Below, one piece after another: positions 44,547 through 53,097 of a stretch of DNA of 64,000 nt. Source of the stretch: CALGYY01 sp963678485. Its GTDB lineage: Bacteria; Bacteroidota; Bacteroidia; Bacteroidales; CAIWKO01. The position numbers and the translations under genes were made by a program. The DNA is taken from NCBI GenBank assembly GCA_963678485.1, contig OY782882.1, forward strand, positions 806,001 through 870,000, in the 5' to 3' direction. The notes beneath the pieces were generated by a model. The model was not told where the DNA came from. It made no database searches and worked only from the letters and a program-made list of their open reading frames with translations. How positions within the stretch are numbered: the stretch's first letter is position 1; every line of letters begins with the position of its first letter.

Positions 44547-45665
44547 TCACAACAACTTCTGATACACTCTGAAACGCTTGTGCAACTTGGCTCCTGCATG
44601 CTTCATTTCTGCCAGTACTTTGTTGTTGGTTTCGAGCATGAGATGAACTTCAAGGGTATTATATCCTGCATCGACCATAGAATCGAATAGCTTAATCGTC
44701 ATAAGGACTTCAAGACCCAGTCCCTGATAATCGGGGTGCACCGCCCCAAGCATCAGATCAAGTTGTTTAGTTTTTTTGGCTGCACGCAAGATGTGAAAAA
44801 TTCCAAATGGGAATAGATATCCTTTTGACTTTTGTATACCTGCCGTCATATGCGGCAAGGCAATTAAAAAGGCTACTAAGCGTCCGTTCAATTGAATTGC
44901 CTTTATAAACCGCGAATCGATAATTTGCATATATCGCTTGGCAAATTCTTCCATTTCTTTTTGGGTGAGTGGGACATAGCCGTAGAGATGACTATACGTC
45001 TCATTCATCAAAGTTAGCACTGGAATAATATAAGGTCTGAGTTCGCTGCTCTTACGGAATTCTATAATTTCATAATTCTTTTGAGAAAAAATCCTGTTGC
45101 TGATTCTCTGATAAATTGCCGGTAATTCCTCGCCAAGATCGTACTTGTAGACCAGACAATCAATTTCCTTTACATAGCCTTCACGTTCAACAAGACCTAT
45201 CATATATGGAAAATTGCATGCACTCGAAATTAGCGGAGGATGCTCAAATCCTTCGATGATGAATCCTTGTGGATCCTTATCAGAAAATCCATACGGCCCA
45301 ACGATTTTCACCATTCCCTTTTGTTTTGCCCACTGCTCAATGTCGGTGAGTAGCGCATGAGCAACTTCGCTATCTTCATAACATTCCAGATATCCCCAGC
45401 GTGCATTATTTTCGTTATGAAGTTCATTGTACTTTATGTTGATGATACCCATGATACGTCCGACGGCCTTGCCATTTTTGTAGGCAAGTAAAAGCCGTGT
45501 ATCGGAATAGGTGAAGGCTGGATTTTTTTTGGTAGAGAAAAATGCCCATTCATCCATATATATATTAGGAAGCCAGGTTTTATGTCCCTTATGTATGACT
45601 GCGGGAAGATGTATGAACACTTTCAGTTCATGTCGGTTGGCAACTTCTCTTATTTCAATGGCCAT
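44547..45665 (-). CDS. GNAT-like acyltransferase family protein
   Basis: 372 residues, cytoplasmic. An N-terminal block KTWLPNIYMDEWAFFSTKKNPAF and KAVGRIMGIINIKYNE look like a degenerate GNAT half. A central VGPYGFSDKDPQGFIIEGFEHPP and a C-terminal LMLGAVHPDYQGLGLEVLMTIKLFDSM, with its Q-G-L-G acyl-CoA loop, form a second GNAT-like half. Uncharacterised homologues are widespread in Bacteroidota. The acceptor is unknown. Confidence 0.65.
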   Translation of the reverse strand: MAIEIREVANRHELKVFIHLPAVIHKGHKTWLPNIYMDEWAFFSTKKNPAFTYSDTRLLLAYKNGKAVGRIMGIINIKYNELHNENNARWGYLECYEDSEVAHALLTDIEQWAKQKGMVKIVGPYGFSDKDPQGFIIEGFEHPPLISSACNFPYMIGLVEREGYVKEIDCLVYKYDLGEELPAIYQRISNRIFSQKNYEIIEFRKSSELRPYIIPVLTLMNETYSHLYGYVPLTQKEMEEFAKRYMQIIDSRFIKAIQLNGRLVAFLIALPHMTAGIQKSKGYLFPFGIFHILRAAKKTKQLDLMLGAVHPDYQGLGLEVLMTIKLFDSMVDAGYNTLEVHLMLETNNKVLAEMKHAGAKLHKRFRVYQKLL

Positions 45666-45708
45666 TAATTATACTTGATGTGTGATTAATATTTTATATA
45701 ACTAACTA

Positions 45709-45851
45709 GTGCCTGTCCATAAAGTTCGTCTGCGGCGTTGTCCTCGTATTGTCGGGCAGTCGATTACACCAGTAAACTCCTGCCCGCCAACACTTCGGAC
45801 GCCTTCCATCCGGAGCTTTCTGATCAGTCACTGAGTTTATGGACGGACTCT
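45709..45851. mobile_element. MITE-like element, copy 1
   Basis: 143 bp bounded by imperfect terminal inverted repeats: left AGTGCCTGTCCATAAA, right TTTATGGACGGACTCT (12-13 of 16 pairs match). It is flanked by a 4-bp direct repeat AACT (45705-45708 and 45852-45855). The interior matches copy 2 at 50323 in inverted orientation over its whole length except for a small internal hairpin. No ORF. The rest of this 312-bp gap, 45852-45977, holds nothing recognisable. Confidence 0.85.
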
Positions 45852-45977
45852 AACTAGCTTGTCAATGGACTTATACCTCAAGCTGTGTTTATGAATGACA
45901 GTACATCTCCAGTAATCCTTCATTGGTCTATTTACGGCAACAAATCATGCTGCTTAAATTAGAGTCCTTTGCTAAAC

Positions 45978-47231
45978 TCAGTGGCTGATAAGTGGATCAA
46001 TCAATAGCATTAATGAAAGCGCGACCATTATCAACACAGCGAGCCAACCAATTATATTGTTGATTGGTTTATTAACATGCTTCCCCATTATTTTCTTTTT
46101 ATTTACCAGCAATATCATGCACACCAGCACGACAGGCAGCAATATTCCATTTAAAATCTGCGACCAAAGGGTAATCTTTATTAATGGCGCATTTGGAATA
46201 AGAATAATAACCATTGAAATGAGCAATATTCCTGTATATAAAATATAAAACTCAGGCGCTTCTTTCCATTTTTTATCAATGCCAGCTTCGAATCCAAAAG
46301 CTTCGCAGACGTAGAATGCTGTTGCCAATGGTAAAATAGTGGCGGAAAAAACGGATGCTACAAATAATCCAATCGCAAATAATTGAGAAGAAAGCTCTCC
46401 TGCCAAAGGTTTGAGCGCAAGTGCAGCATCTTTAGCTTCATTGATGTGGATATTGTTTACATGCAATGTTGACGCGCAGGCAACAATTATAAAAAATGCA
46501 ACACCAACGGTAGCCAATGAACCAACAAGGATATCAACCATGGTATACTTAAAATTGGCCATTTTCAGACGCTTCTCAATGACGGAAGATTGCATATAAA
46601 ATTGCATCCAAGGTGCGATAGTTGTTCCAATAATACCGATTACCATTGCAAGATACTTGCTGTTAAACTCAAAATCAGGATGAATAATCGAAGTCCCAAT
46701 CTCGCTCCAGTGGGGTTTTCCCATAATAGCCGAAACCACATACATTAGAAGGCAAACAGAGAATAATAAAAATATTCGTTCAGCCAGTTTGTAAGTGCCT
46801 TTTACAACCAGTACCCACACAAGGATAGCGACAATCGGAACTGAAATATATTTAGAGACGCCGAATACTTCCATACTGCCCGCTACTCCTGCAAACTCAG
46901 TTGTAGTATTCCCAATATCTGCAATCAACAATCCGATAAATATGAAGAAGGTGATTTTGACTCCTGCATTTTCGCGAATAAGGTCGGCGAGCCCCTTGCC
47001 CGTGACAATGCCCATTCGGGCATTCATTTCCTGAATAACGAGGAGTACAATGAAAGCCGGAATAAGTGTCCATAAAAGTGCATAACCATATTCTGCACCG
47101 GCAACAGAGTATGTTGTAATTCCGCCTGCATCATTATCAACACTGCCTGTAATGATGCCCGGCCCAAGAATGGCAAGAAAAATCAGAAGTTTTTTCCACC
47201 AGTTATTTCTTCTTAAAATACTAACTGCCAT
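45978..47231 (-). CDS. NRAMP-family divalent metal transporter, divergent
   Basis: 417 residues, eleven membrane helices. NRAMP fold is recognisable from GPGIITGSVDNDAGGITTYS in helix 1 and IIGTTIAPWMQFYMQSSVIEK in helix 6. Both metal-site motifs differ from Mn/Fe NRAMPs: the canonical D-P-G-N of helix 1 and M-P-H of helix 6 are replaced by DNDAGG and A-P-W. NRAMP-related Mg2+ transporters (NRMT) are known to have altered sites. The gene lies downstream of a soluble MgtE-like sensor gene, which also favours Mg2+. Substrate is inferred, not shown. Confidence 0.85.
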   Translation of the reverse strand: MAVSILRRNNWWKKLLIFLAILGPGIITGSVDNDAGGITTYSVAGAEYGYALLWTLIPAFIVLLVIQEMNARMGIVTGKGLADLIRENAGVKITFFIFIGLLIADIGNTTTEFAGVAGSMEVFGVSKYISVPIVAILVWVLVVKGTYKLAERIFLLFSVCLLMYVVSAIMGKPHWSEIGTSIIHPDFEFNSKYLAMVIGIIGTTIAPWMQFYMQSSVIEKRLKMANFKYTMVDILVGSLATVGVAFFIIVACASTLHVNNIHINEAKDAALALKPLAGELSSQLFAIGLFVASVFSATILPLATAFYVCEAFGFEAGIDKKWKEAPEFYILYTGILLISMVIILIPNAPLIKITLWSQILNGILLPVVLVCMILLVNKKKIMGKHVNKPINNIIGWLAVLIMVALSLMLLIDPLISH

Positions 47232-47377
47232 ATAACCACTTATTGTCTTTCCTAAAAACCCACTTTAGTATTATCCTTTACATCGAGGTATTGCTTATTA
47301 AAATTCAGTTCTACAAACAACGGATTTCAATGTTGCATAATACAAGCATCACCTGAATTGTGTATGAATCAATGAAA

Positions 47378-48655
47378 CTAACGTTTTCTTGTTTTTTTCT
47401 TATTCGTAAGGTCTTCCACAATATCATCCACCATAACCATTCCCTGAAGTTTTTTGCGCTTATCAACTACTGGCACAGCAAGTAGATTGTATTTCGATAC
47501 CAATTCGGCTACAGAACCCATTTTATCAGTATCCAACAAAGAAATAGTCGTCTTTTTCATGATCGAATCAACCGATGTTTCAGGCGCTGCAAGCACTAAA
47601 TCGCGGAGTGTAAAAGTACCAATGAGTTCGTTGCCGGGACTCGTAACAAACAAGGTATATAAGCTACTCTCTTCAGGCTTGTATGAACGAATATCCTCAA
47701 GTACCTGAGAGACCTTGATGTTTTTATGGAACGAGAAAAAATCGGTCGACATCATACTACCAACACTATTATCGTCATATTCCATAAGATCTCTGACTTC
47801 CTGCGATGCATCATGTTCCATTTCAACGAGCAACTTTTCAGCTTGCTCAGCTTCCATGGCTTCGAGCAAATCGGCAGCTTCATCGGCTGGCATTTTCTCG
47901 AGCAAATCGGCAGCCTTGGCAACTGGAAGGCTTTCCATAATATGCACCTGAGCATATTCTTCAAGTTCTTCAAGAACATCAGCAGCTCGTTCTTCATCCA
48001 TAGACTCAAACACAGCTGTTCGTGTGTTTTTATCGAGATCTTCAATGATATCGGCCAAATCCGAAGGGTGAAGCGTATTCAGCTTAGAGGATGGCGTAGA
48101 GAGTTTTATATGAAAGTTGCGTGTATCAATGGCTTCAACATCTTCCCAAAGAATAAAATGTGACGGGGTTTTTGTTCGGAAAATTCCAAGAAACAGTCGC
48201 ACCAGCCAATCAATACCAATACGACGCAATAGCCCTTCCATTCCAACATCCACAGCAATAGCATAGATTCCATCCGAAACGATTACCATGCGGACATCAT
48301 TCACACGGACTAACTTTCGTCCATTGATATCGACAATTTGCTTATCAAGAATATATTCAACTAATGATAATGATTCCTTTTCAACATCTGCATGGAGCGG
48401 ACGTCTTTCACGACAGCTGAGCAGTGGTCCGGGAAGATCCTTAGAAACATTAAACCCTTGGATAGCAAGAATTTCTTTACCAGAAGAAGTCTTTATCTCG
48501 AGCCCTATCACCTTTGCTCTTGAGCTGGCCATTCCATCATTTGATGGAATCATATGTACCAATAAATCGCTAACCCTTCCTAACGATTGTTGGTTAGTAT
48601 CATAGATCTTTGTTCCTATGAAGGTACTTAAATAAAACGTCTTGTGTGATATCAT
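47378..48655 (-). CDS. PRC-barrel / MgtE N-domain / CBS-pair protein
   Basis: Start taken at ATG 48655 (MISHKTFYLSTFIGTKIYD); a TTG at 48682 is less likely. About 425 residues, no membrane helix. Two PRC-barrel-like units (~1-75 and ~105-180) are followed by the MgtE superhelical N-domain (LHPSDLADIIEDLDKNTRTAVFESMDEERAADVLEEL, ~215-300) and a CBS pair (~315-420, VGSMMSTDFFSFHKN, IGTFTLRDLV, VDSIMKKTT, LLAVPVVDKRKKLQGMV). In MgtE the N and CBS domains sense cytosolic Mg2+ and gate the channel. Here the channel part is missing and a NRAMP-type transporter follows in the same direction. Confidence 0.9.
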   Translation of the reverse strand: MISHKTFYLSTFIGTKIYDTNQQSLGRVSDLLVHMIPSNDGMASSRAKVIGLEIKTSSGKEILAIQGFNVSKDLPGPLLSCRERRPLHADVEKESLSLVEYILDKQIVDINGRKLVRVNDVRMVIVSDGIYAIAVDVGMEGLLRRIGIDWLVRLFLGIFRTKTPSHFILWEDVEAIDTRNFHIKLSTPSSKLNTLHPSDLADIIEDLDKNTRTAVFESMDEERAADVLEELEEYAQVHIMESLPVAKAADLLEKMPADEAADLLEAMEAEQAEKLLVEMEHDASQEVRDLMEYDDNSVGSMMSTDFFSFHKNIKVSQVLEDIRSYKPEESSLYTLFVTSPGNELIGTFTLRDLVLAAPETSVDSIMKKTTISLLDTDKMGSVAELVSKYNLLAVPVVDKRKKLQGMVMVDDIVEDLTNKKKTRKR

Positions 48656-49055
48656 ACACGCGTCCTCTCTATTTCCGGCCAAATAAGGAATCGCGTGCGT
48701 TAGGCCGCGAATCTTCTAAATCCGGGTGATTACTTCAAAACAATATTGCGCAGGTCCGTCGTCCATTATTAGTTTATTTCTGTGGCAAAAGTAATTTATG
48801 TTTTTGAATAAGACTATTAAAAAAGTGTTTTTGTGAAACGGGAATTAAAACCCTTCATTATTCTGACGTTGCGAGGGAGATAGCCTTGTGATTATGTAAT
48901 TGCAATGGCCGTCATTGAAAGCCATTATCCCTCAATAGGAGCTAATTATGAAATTATTGCTGATTATTAACACAAATCAAAACAGTTTCTAAATCAATAT
49001 ATTTTTTATTACTTTTATCCCCCGTATTGTATACCATTCAAATGCCTTCGAACCT
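48656..49055. other. gene-free divergent promoter region, possible structured leader
   Basis: No gene. On the minus strand the ~110 bases before the MgtE-like gene are richer in G+C than their surroundings and can fold: TCGCG/CGCGA pair around GCCTAACGCA (near 48693-48713), and GGCC words repeat. No known riboswitch consensus was recognised. The plus half (48830-49055) is AT-rich and carries TACTTTTA near 49010 as a possible -7 box for the M64 gene. Confidence 0.35.
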
Positions 49056-50324
49056 ATGAAAACAACCTTTACCGCAATATTGCTGGCCCTTTGCCTGAAC
49101 AGCATGGCGCAATTCAGCAGCTTTTTTGAAGATAGAACCTTAAGGGTGGACTATTACCACTCGGGTGATAAAAACAGTGAATATTATTCGATTGACCAAT
49201 GCTACATTGAGCCCTATTGGGGAGGCTCGAAGGTTAATATGATGGACATTTTCGATTATGGCAAATACAAATTTGAAGTAATTGACCTTGTGTATGATTC
49301 GGCGATTTATTCAAGAACCTATTGCACACTGTTCAGCGAATGGCAAACCACTGATGAAGCAAGTAAAACGGTGAAATCATTCAGTGAGACCGTGGTGTTT
49401 CCATTACCAAAACATAAGGTACGTGTTGATTTTTACAGCCGCAACAAATTGGGCATATGGGAGCGCAAATTCCAGTATGAAGTAGATCCAAAAAGTTATT
49501 TTGTCACTCAGGAACGTCGTCTTGAATATCCAAATTTCGAAATTCTGAAATCCGGTGACCCTGCTACTTGCGTAGATATTGTTATGTTGCCGGAAGGCTA
49601 CACTAAAGATGAAATGGACAAGTTCAAAAAGGACTGTAAGAAATTTGCCGATTACCTTTTTACCTGCAGGCCTTACGATAAATACAAAAAGAAATTCAAC
49701 ATCTGGGGCATTAACGCGCCTTCCGCTGAATCGGGTACCGATTACCCCGGAACATACACATGGAAAAAGACCATCTTAAATTCCACGTTCTATACCTTCG
49801 ATAGTGAGCGTTATCTGATGTCGTCCGACAATCGCTCCATTCGTGATCTGGCTGCCAATGCACCATACGATCAAATATATATTATTGTAAATTCTGATCA
49901 TTATGGCGGCGGAGCCATCTACAATCATTATGCAACCTGCATTTCCGATAATAAATACGGGGCTTATGTTTTCACCCACGAATTCGGTCATTGCTTCGCC
50001 GGTCTGGGCGATGAGTACTATGATTCCGAAACTTCGTATGTAGATTTCTACCCATTGAACCTTGAGCCCTGGGAGCCTAATCTTACAACACTCGTTAATT
50101 TTGATATCAAATGGAAAGATATGCTTGCAGCGACAACACCCATACCTACACCAAATAACGGAGTTGAAAAACCAACCCCCGGTGTGTATGAAGGTGGCGG
50201 TTATGTAGCTAAAGGCGTATATCGTCCAGCTTATGATTGCACTATGAAATCTATTTCGGAGGATAATTTTTGTCCGGTTTGTACCCGGGCCATCATTAAA
50301 ATGATTGATTTTTACACTAAGTAG
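49056..50324 (+). CDS. M64 (IgA peptidase) family metallopeptidase
   Basis: 422 residues with a signal peptide (MKTTFTAILLALCLNSMAQ). An N-terminal beta domain (~20-150) precedes the catalytic part: VDIVMLPEGYTKDEMDKFKKD near 170 and THEFGHCFAGLGDEYY near 306, where HEFGH gives two zinc ligands and the catalytic Glu, and D/E of GLGDEY the third ligand. The end has CPVCTRAIIKMIDFY. Exported, with no T9SS sorting domain visible. The MITE-like element begins inside its stop codon. Confidence 0.88.
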   Translation: MKTTFTAILLALCLNSMAQFSSFFEDRTLRVDYYHSGDKNSEYYSIDQCYIEPYWGGSKVNMMDIFDYGKYKFEVIDLVYDSAIYSRTYCTLFSEWQTTDEASKTVKSFSETVVFPLPKHKVRVDFYSRNKLGIWERKFQYEVDPKSYFVTQERRLEYPNFEILKSGDPATCVDIVMLPEGYTKDEMDKFKKDCKKFADYLFTCRPYDKYKKKFNIWGINAPSAESGTDYPGTYTWKKTILNSTFYTFDSERYLMSSDNRSIRDLAANAPYDQIYIIVNSDHYGGGAIYNHYATCISDNKYGAYVFTHEFGHCFAGLGDEYYDSETSYVDFYPLNLEPWEPNLTTLVNFDIKWKDMLAATTPIPTPNNGVEKPTPGVYEGGGYVAKGVYRPAYDCTMKSISEDNFCPVCTRAIIKMIDFYTK

Positions 50325-50477
50325 AGTCCGTCCATAAACTCAGTGACTGATCAGAAAGCTCTCTCGCCTAAGGCGAGACAAGGCATCCGAAGTGTTGACG
50401 GGCAGGAGTTTACTGGCGTAATCCACTGCCCGATAATACGAGGACAACGCCGCAGACGGACTTTATGGACAGGCACT
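50323..50477. mobile_element. MITE-like element, copy 2 (inverted relative to copy 1)
   Basis: 155 bp from AGAGTCCGTCCATAAA to TTTATGGACAGGCACT, flanked by AAGT direct repeats (50319-50322 and 50478-50481; the match can be extended to CACTAAGT). Interior is the reverse complement of copy 1 with an extra hairpin TCTCGCC-TAA-GGCGAGA. Its first two bases complete the TAG stop of the M64 gene. Confidence 0.85.
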
Positions 50478-50528
50478 AAGTCATTTTTGGGAAAATTAAT
50501 ATATTAACAACTTAACTATTATTACTGT

Positions 50529-51437
50529 ATGGCAATTACAAAACTTGACCAAATGTTTGAAGTGCTGAAAAACAGCAGCAACAAACGGCTGGTTGCAGCC
50601 TATGCAAACGACTCCCACACTATTGGGGCAATTAGTCAGGCTGTAGATATGAACCTGCTCGACGCCACTTTGGTGGGCGATGAAGCTACCATTAAACAGG
50701 TATGTAAAGAGCACAATATTGATCCGGGAAAATTCGAGATCGTTCACGAACCCGACGATATGAAAGCAACAACACTTGCTGTAGATCTCATCAATCAAGG
50801 CAAGGGACAGCTCTTGATGAAGGGCTTGGTGACATCTGACAAATATATGCGTGCTATCCTCAATAAGGAAAAAGGGCTGATGGCTAAGGCTGACGGTGTA
50901 TTGAGCCATGTATCTGTAATTGAATCACCGATGTATCATAAGTTGCTTATCGTTTCTGATGTAGCTATTATTCCCCTCCCCGACCTCAAACAAAAGATTG
51001 CCATTGCTGGTTATCTGACAGCCACTGCCAATGCGCTTCAGATTGAGAAGCCAAAGATGGCCATTATTGCTGCAACGGAACAAGTTTCCGCAAGTATGCC
51101 TGCATGCGTGGATGCCGCACTCATGGCCAAAATGTGCGATCGTGGTCAAATTAAAGGTGCAATTATTGACGGACCTCTTGCGCTGGACGTGGCGATTGAC
51201 AAGGAAAGCTGCGAGATTAAAAAGCTGGTTAGTCCAGTGGGTGGTGATGCCGATTGCCTGTTGTTCCCCAACATTGAATCGGGTAATGTATTTTTCAAAA
51301 CCAATACTAAACTTGCCGGAGCAGAATTGGGTGCTGTGGTATTTGGTGCAAAAGTGCCATGTATCCTGACTTCCCGCGGAGATTCGGAAAAGACAAAACT
51401 ATACTCTATTGCATTAGGGGCTATCTTAGCGAAATAA
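50529..51437 (+). CDS. ptb: phosphate butyryltransferase
   Basis: 302 residues. Markers of the Pta/Ptb family: RLVAAYANDSHTIGAI, ATLVGDEATIKQVC, GQLLMKGLVTSDKYMRAIL, ADGVLSHVSVIE and DGPLALDVAIDKESCEIK, then VGGDADCLLFPNIESGN. It exchanges butyryl-CoA and phosphate for butyryl-phosphate. With the butyrate kinases that follow it would make butyrate and ATP, or act on branched acyl groups. It has its own terminator. Confidence 0.92.
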   Translation: MAITKLDQMFEVLKNSSNKRLVAAYANDSHTIGAISQAVDMNLLDATLVGDEATIKQVCKEHNIDPGKFEIVHEPDDMKATTLAVDLINQGKGQLLMKGLVTSDKYMRAILNKEKGLMAKADGVLSHVSVIESPMYHKLLIVSDVAIIPLPDLKQKIAIAGYLTATANALQIEKPKMAIIAATEQVSASMPACVDAALMAKMCDRGQIKGAIIDGPLALDVAIDKESCEIKKLVSPVGGDADCLLFPNIESGNVFFKTNTKLAGAELGAVVFGAKVPCILTSRGDSEKTKLYSIALGAILAK

Positions 51438-51456
51438 GGTAGTTGCTAAAATGTCT

Positions 51457-51487
51457 AAGGGGCTGCACCGTTCGTGCAGCCCCTTTT
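51457..51487 (+). terminator. rho-independent terminator of ptb
   Basis: Perfect 12-bp stem AAGGGGCTGCAC (51457-51468) / GTGCAGCCCCTT (51474-51485) with a 5-base loop and TTTT. It lies 20 bp past the ptb stop, so the kinases are not simple read-through partners. Confidence 0.92.
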
Positions 51488-51640
51488 GTATTACAATATT
51501 CCAATAATGACAGACGCAGCGATGCTGCCTTGATCAATAGGTGCATTAGCGACCAATTGGCTCCGCGATTGAGTGATGGGTTATTATGAAATCTTCAATG
51601 ACCTAATCACAGAGAGCTACATAATAAAAGCAGCACCGCT

Positions 51641-51745
51641 AAACTAATTAACCCAATAACCCATTAACCCAATAACCCATAAACCCCACAACACAAAAAC
51701 CCTAAAACCCTAACAACCCCATAACCCCATAACCATTACCAACGG
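51641..51745 (+). repeat. degenerate A/C-rich repeat (AATAACCC-type)
   Basis: The gap between ptb and the first kinase has no gene. This part repeats AATAACCC/ATTAACCC/AAACCCT words with almost no G. Related strings stand near 5694, 5908 and 44484. After it, near 51815, comes the kinase promoter box. Confidence 0.6.
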
Positions 51746-51814
51746 ATTCCAGCTTAAATTAGAAAAACTGCATTTTCTACTTGTTACTTTTTTCACAATC
51801 TAAAAAAATATCTA

Positions 51815-51822
51815 TACATTTG
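51815..51822 (+). promoter_or_regulatory. Bacteroidota-type -7 box for the first butyrate kinase
   Basis: TACATTTG matches TAnnTTTG, 29-36 bp before the ATG at 51851; T-rich TTTTTTC at 51788 could be the upstream element. Confidence 0.5.
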
Positions 51823-51850
51823 GGCGCAGAAAAAAAAAGACTTGTGCGCT

Positions 51851-52927
51851 ATGGAGGTATTAGGAATTCTCACCATTAATCCCGGCTCCACCTCAACCAA
51901 GATTGCGGTGTTTCACGGCACGAACCCTGTTTACGTTAAAACCATTCGTCATACTACCGAGGAATTACAACCCTTTGAAAAGATCACTGATCAATTTCAA
52001 TTTCGCAAAGATGTTATCATGAATCAGCTTCGGGAAGCCGATGTGAAACTTCATCTCATCAAAGCTATTGTTGGTCGCGGTGGTCTGCTCAAGCCCATTC
52101 CCGGCGGAGTGTATGAAGTGAATGATGCCATGAAGCGTGATTTATTTAATAGCCCGGTAGGTGAGCATGCCTCAAATTTGGGCGGACTCATTGCTGATGA
52201 CCTTAAGAATGATCTCCCCGGAACCCGCGCCTTTATTGCCGATCCTGTAGTGGTTGACGAACTGGAAGATATTGCGCGCTACTCCGGCCATCCCTTGTTT
52301 CGCCGTATATCCATCTTTCACGCATTAAATCAAAAGGCGATTGCTCGTAAACATGCAGCGCTTATCCAGCGCACTTACGAAGATCTGAACCTGATATTGG
52401 TCCATCTTGGAGGCGGCATCAGCGTAAGCGCACACAACAAAGGGCGAGTCATCGACACCAATCAGGCCCTTGATGGAGAAGGTCCTTTTTCGCCTGAACG
52501 CAGTGGTACTTTACCGGTGGGCGATTTAGTCAGACTTTGTTTTAGCGGAAAATACCAGCAAAAGGAAGTAATGAAAATGATCAAAGGCGAAGGCGGACTC
52601 GTTGCTTACACCGGGACCAATAATGCCTACGATGTTGAAGTCCGTGCCGAAAACGGTGACGAGATCGCAAAGAAAGTCTTTGAAGCTATGGCTTATCAGG
52701 TTTGTAAAGAGATTGGTGCCATGTTCGCCGTGCTAAAAGGTGATGTGGACGCAATACTCATTACAGGCGGGATCGCCAATAGTAAATGGTTTATCAACGA
52801 AATCCTCGAACGTGTGCATAAGCTTGCGCCTACCCACGTATATCCGGGTGAGGATGAAATGGAAGCCTTAGCCATGAATGGTTTGCGCGTGCTCAATGGA
52901 GAATGCGAGCCTTTGGTGTATTCCTAG
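51851..52927 (+). CDS. buk: butyrate kinase, copy 1
   Basis: Start taken at ATG 51851 (MEVLGILTINPGSTSTKIAVF), 358 residues; an upstream TTG at 51842 is possible. All ASKHA catalytic motifs are intact: INPGSTSTK (phosphate loop), GRGGLLKPIPGG, LVHLGGGISVSAHNKGRVIDTN, GPFSPERSGTLPVGD (Arg), LITGGIANSKW (adenosine), and YPGEDEMEALA (acidic). It converts butyryl-phosphate and ADP to butyrate and ATP. The next copy follows after 170 bp on the same strand. Confidence 0.93.
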   Translation: MEVLGILTINPGSTSTKIAVFHGTNPVYVKTIRHTTEELQPFEKITDQFQFRKDVIMNQLREADVKLHLIKAIVGRGGLLKPIPGGVYEVNDAMKRDLFNSPVGEHASNLGGLIADDLKNDLPGTRAFIADPVVVDELEDIARYSGHPLFRRISIFHALNQKAIARKHAALIQRTYEDLNLILVHLGGGISVSAHNKGRVIDTNQALDGEGPFSPERSGTLPVGDLVRLCFSGKYQQKEVMKMIKGEGGLVAYTGTNNAYDVEVRAENGDEIAKKVFEAMAYQVCKEIGAMFAVLKGDVDAILITGGIANSKWFINEILERVHKLAPTHVYPGEDEMEALAMNGLRVLNGECEPLVYS

Positions 52928-53072
52928 ATATTAATTTTGAATTACTTTTTGAACTATTATTCTGGATAGTGCAATGCCGTATTGCGCCAGGTCGGAAGTT
53001 GAATTATTTCAAGCTGCCAATACGTGCATCCCAGCTTTTTTTTCTGAATCCTGTCGACGTTCAAACTTTTTT

Positions 53073-53080
53073 TATCTTTA
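53073..53080 (+). promoter_or_regulatory. possible -7 box for the second butyrate kinase
   Basis: TATCTTTA is one base off TAnnTTTG and lies 18-25 bp before the ATG at 53098. Confidence 0.35.
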
Positions 53081-53097
53081 CCCAAAAAACCAAACTT

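Noticed and set aside
51641..51745. Telomere-like repeat or replication origin
   Set aside because: Words are irregular, the tract is short, and no DnaA boxes or origin genes are nearby.
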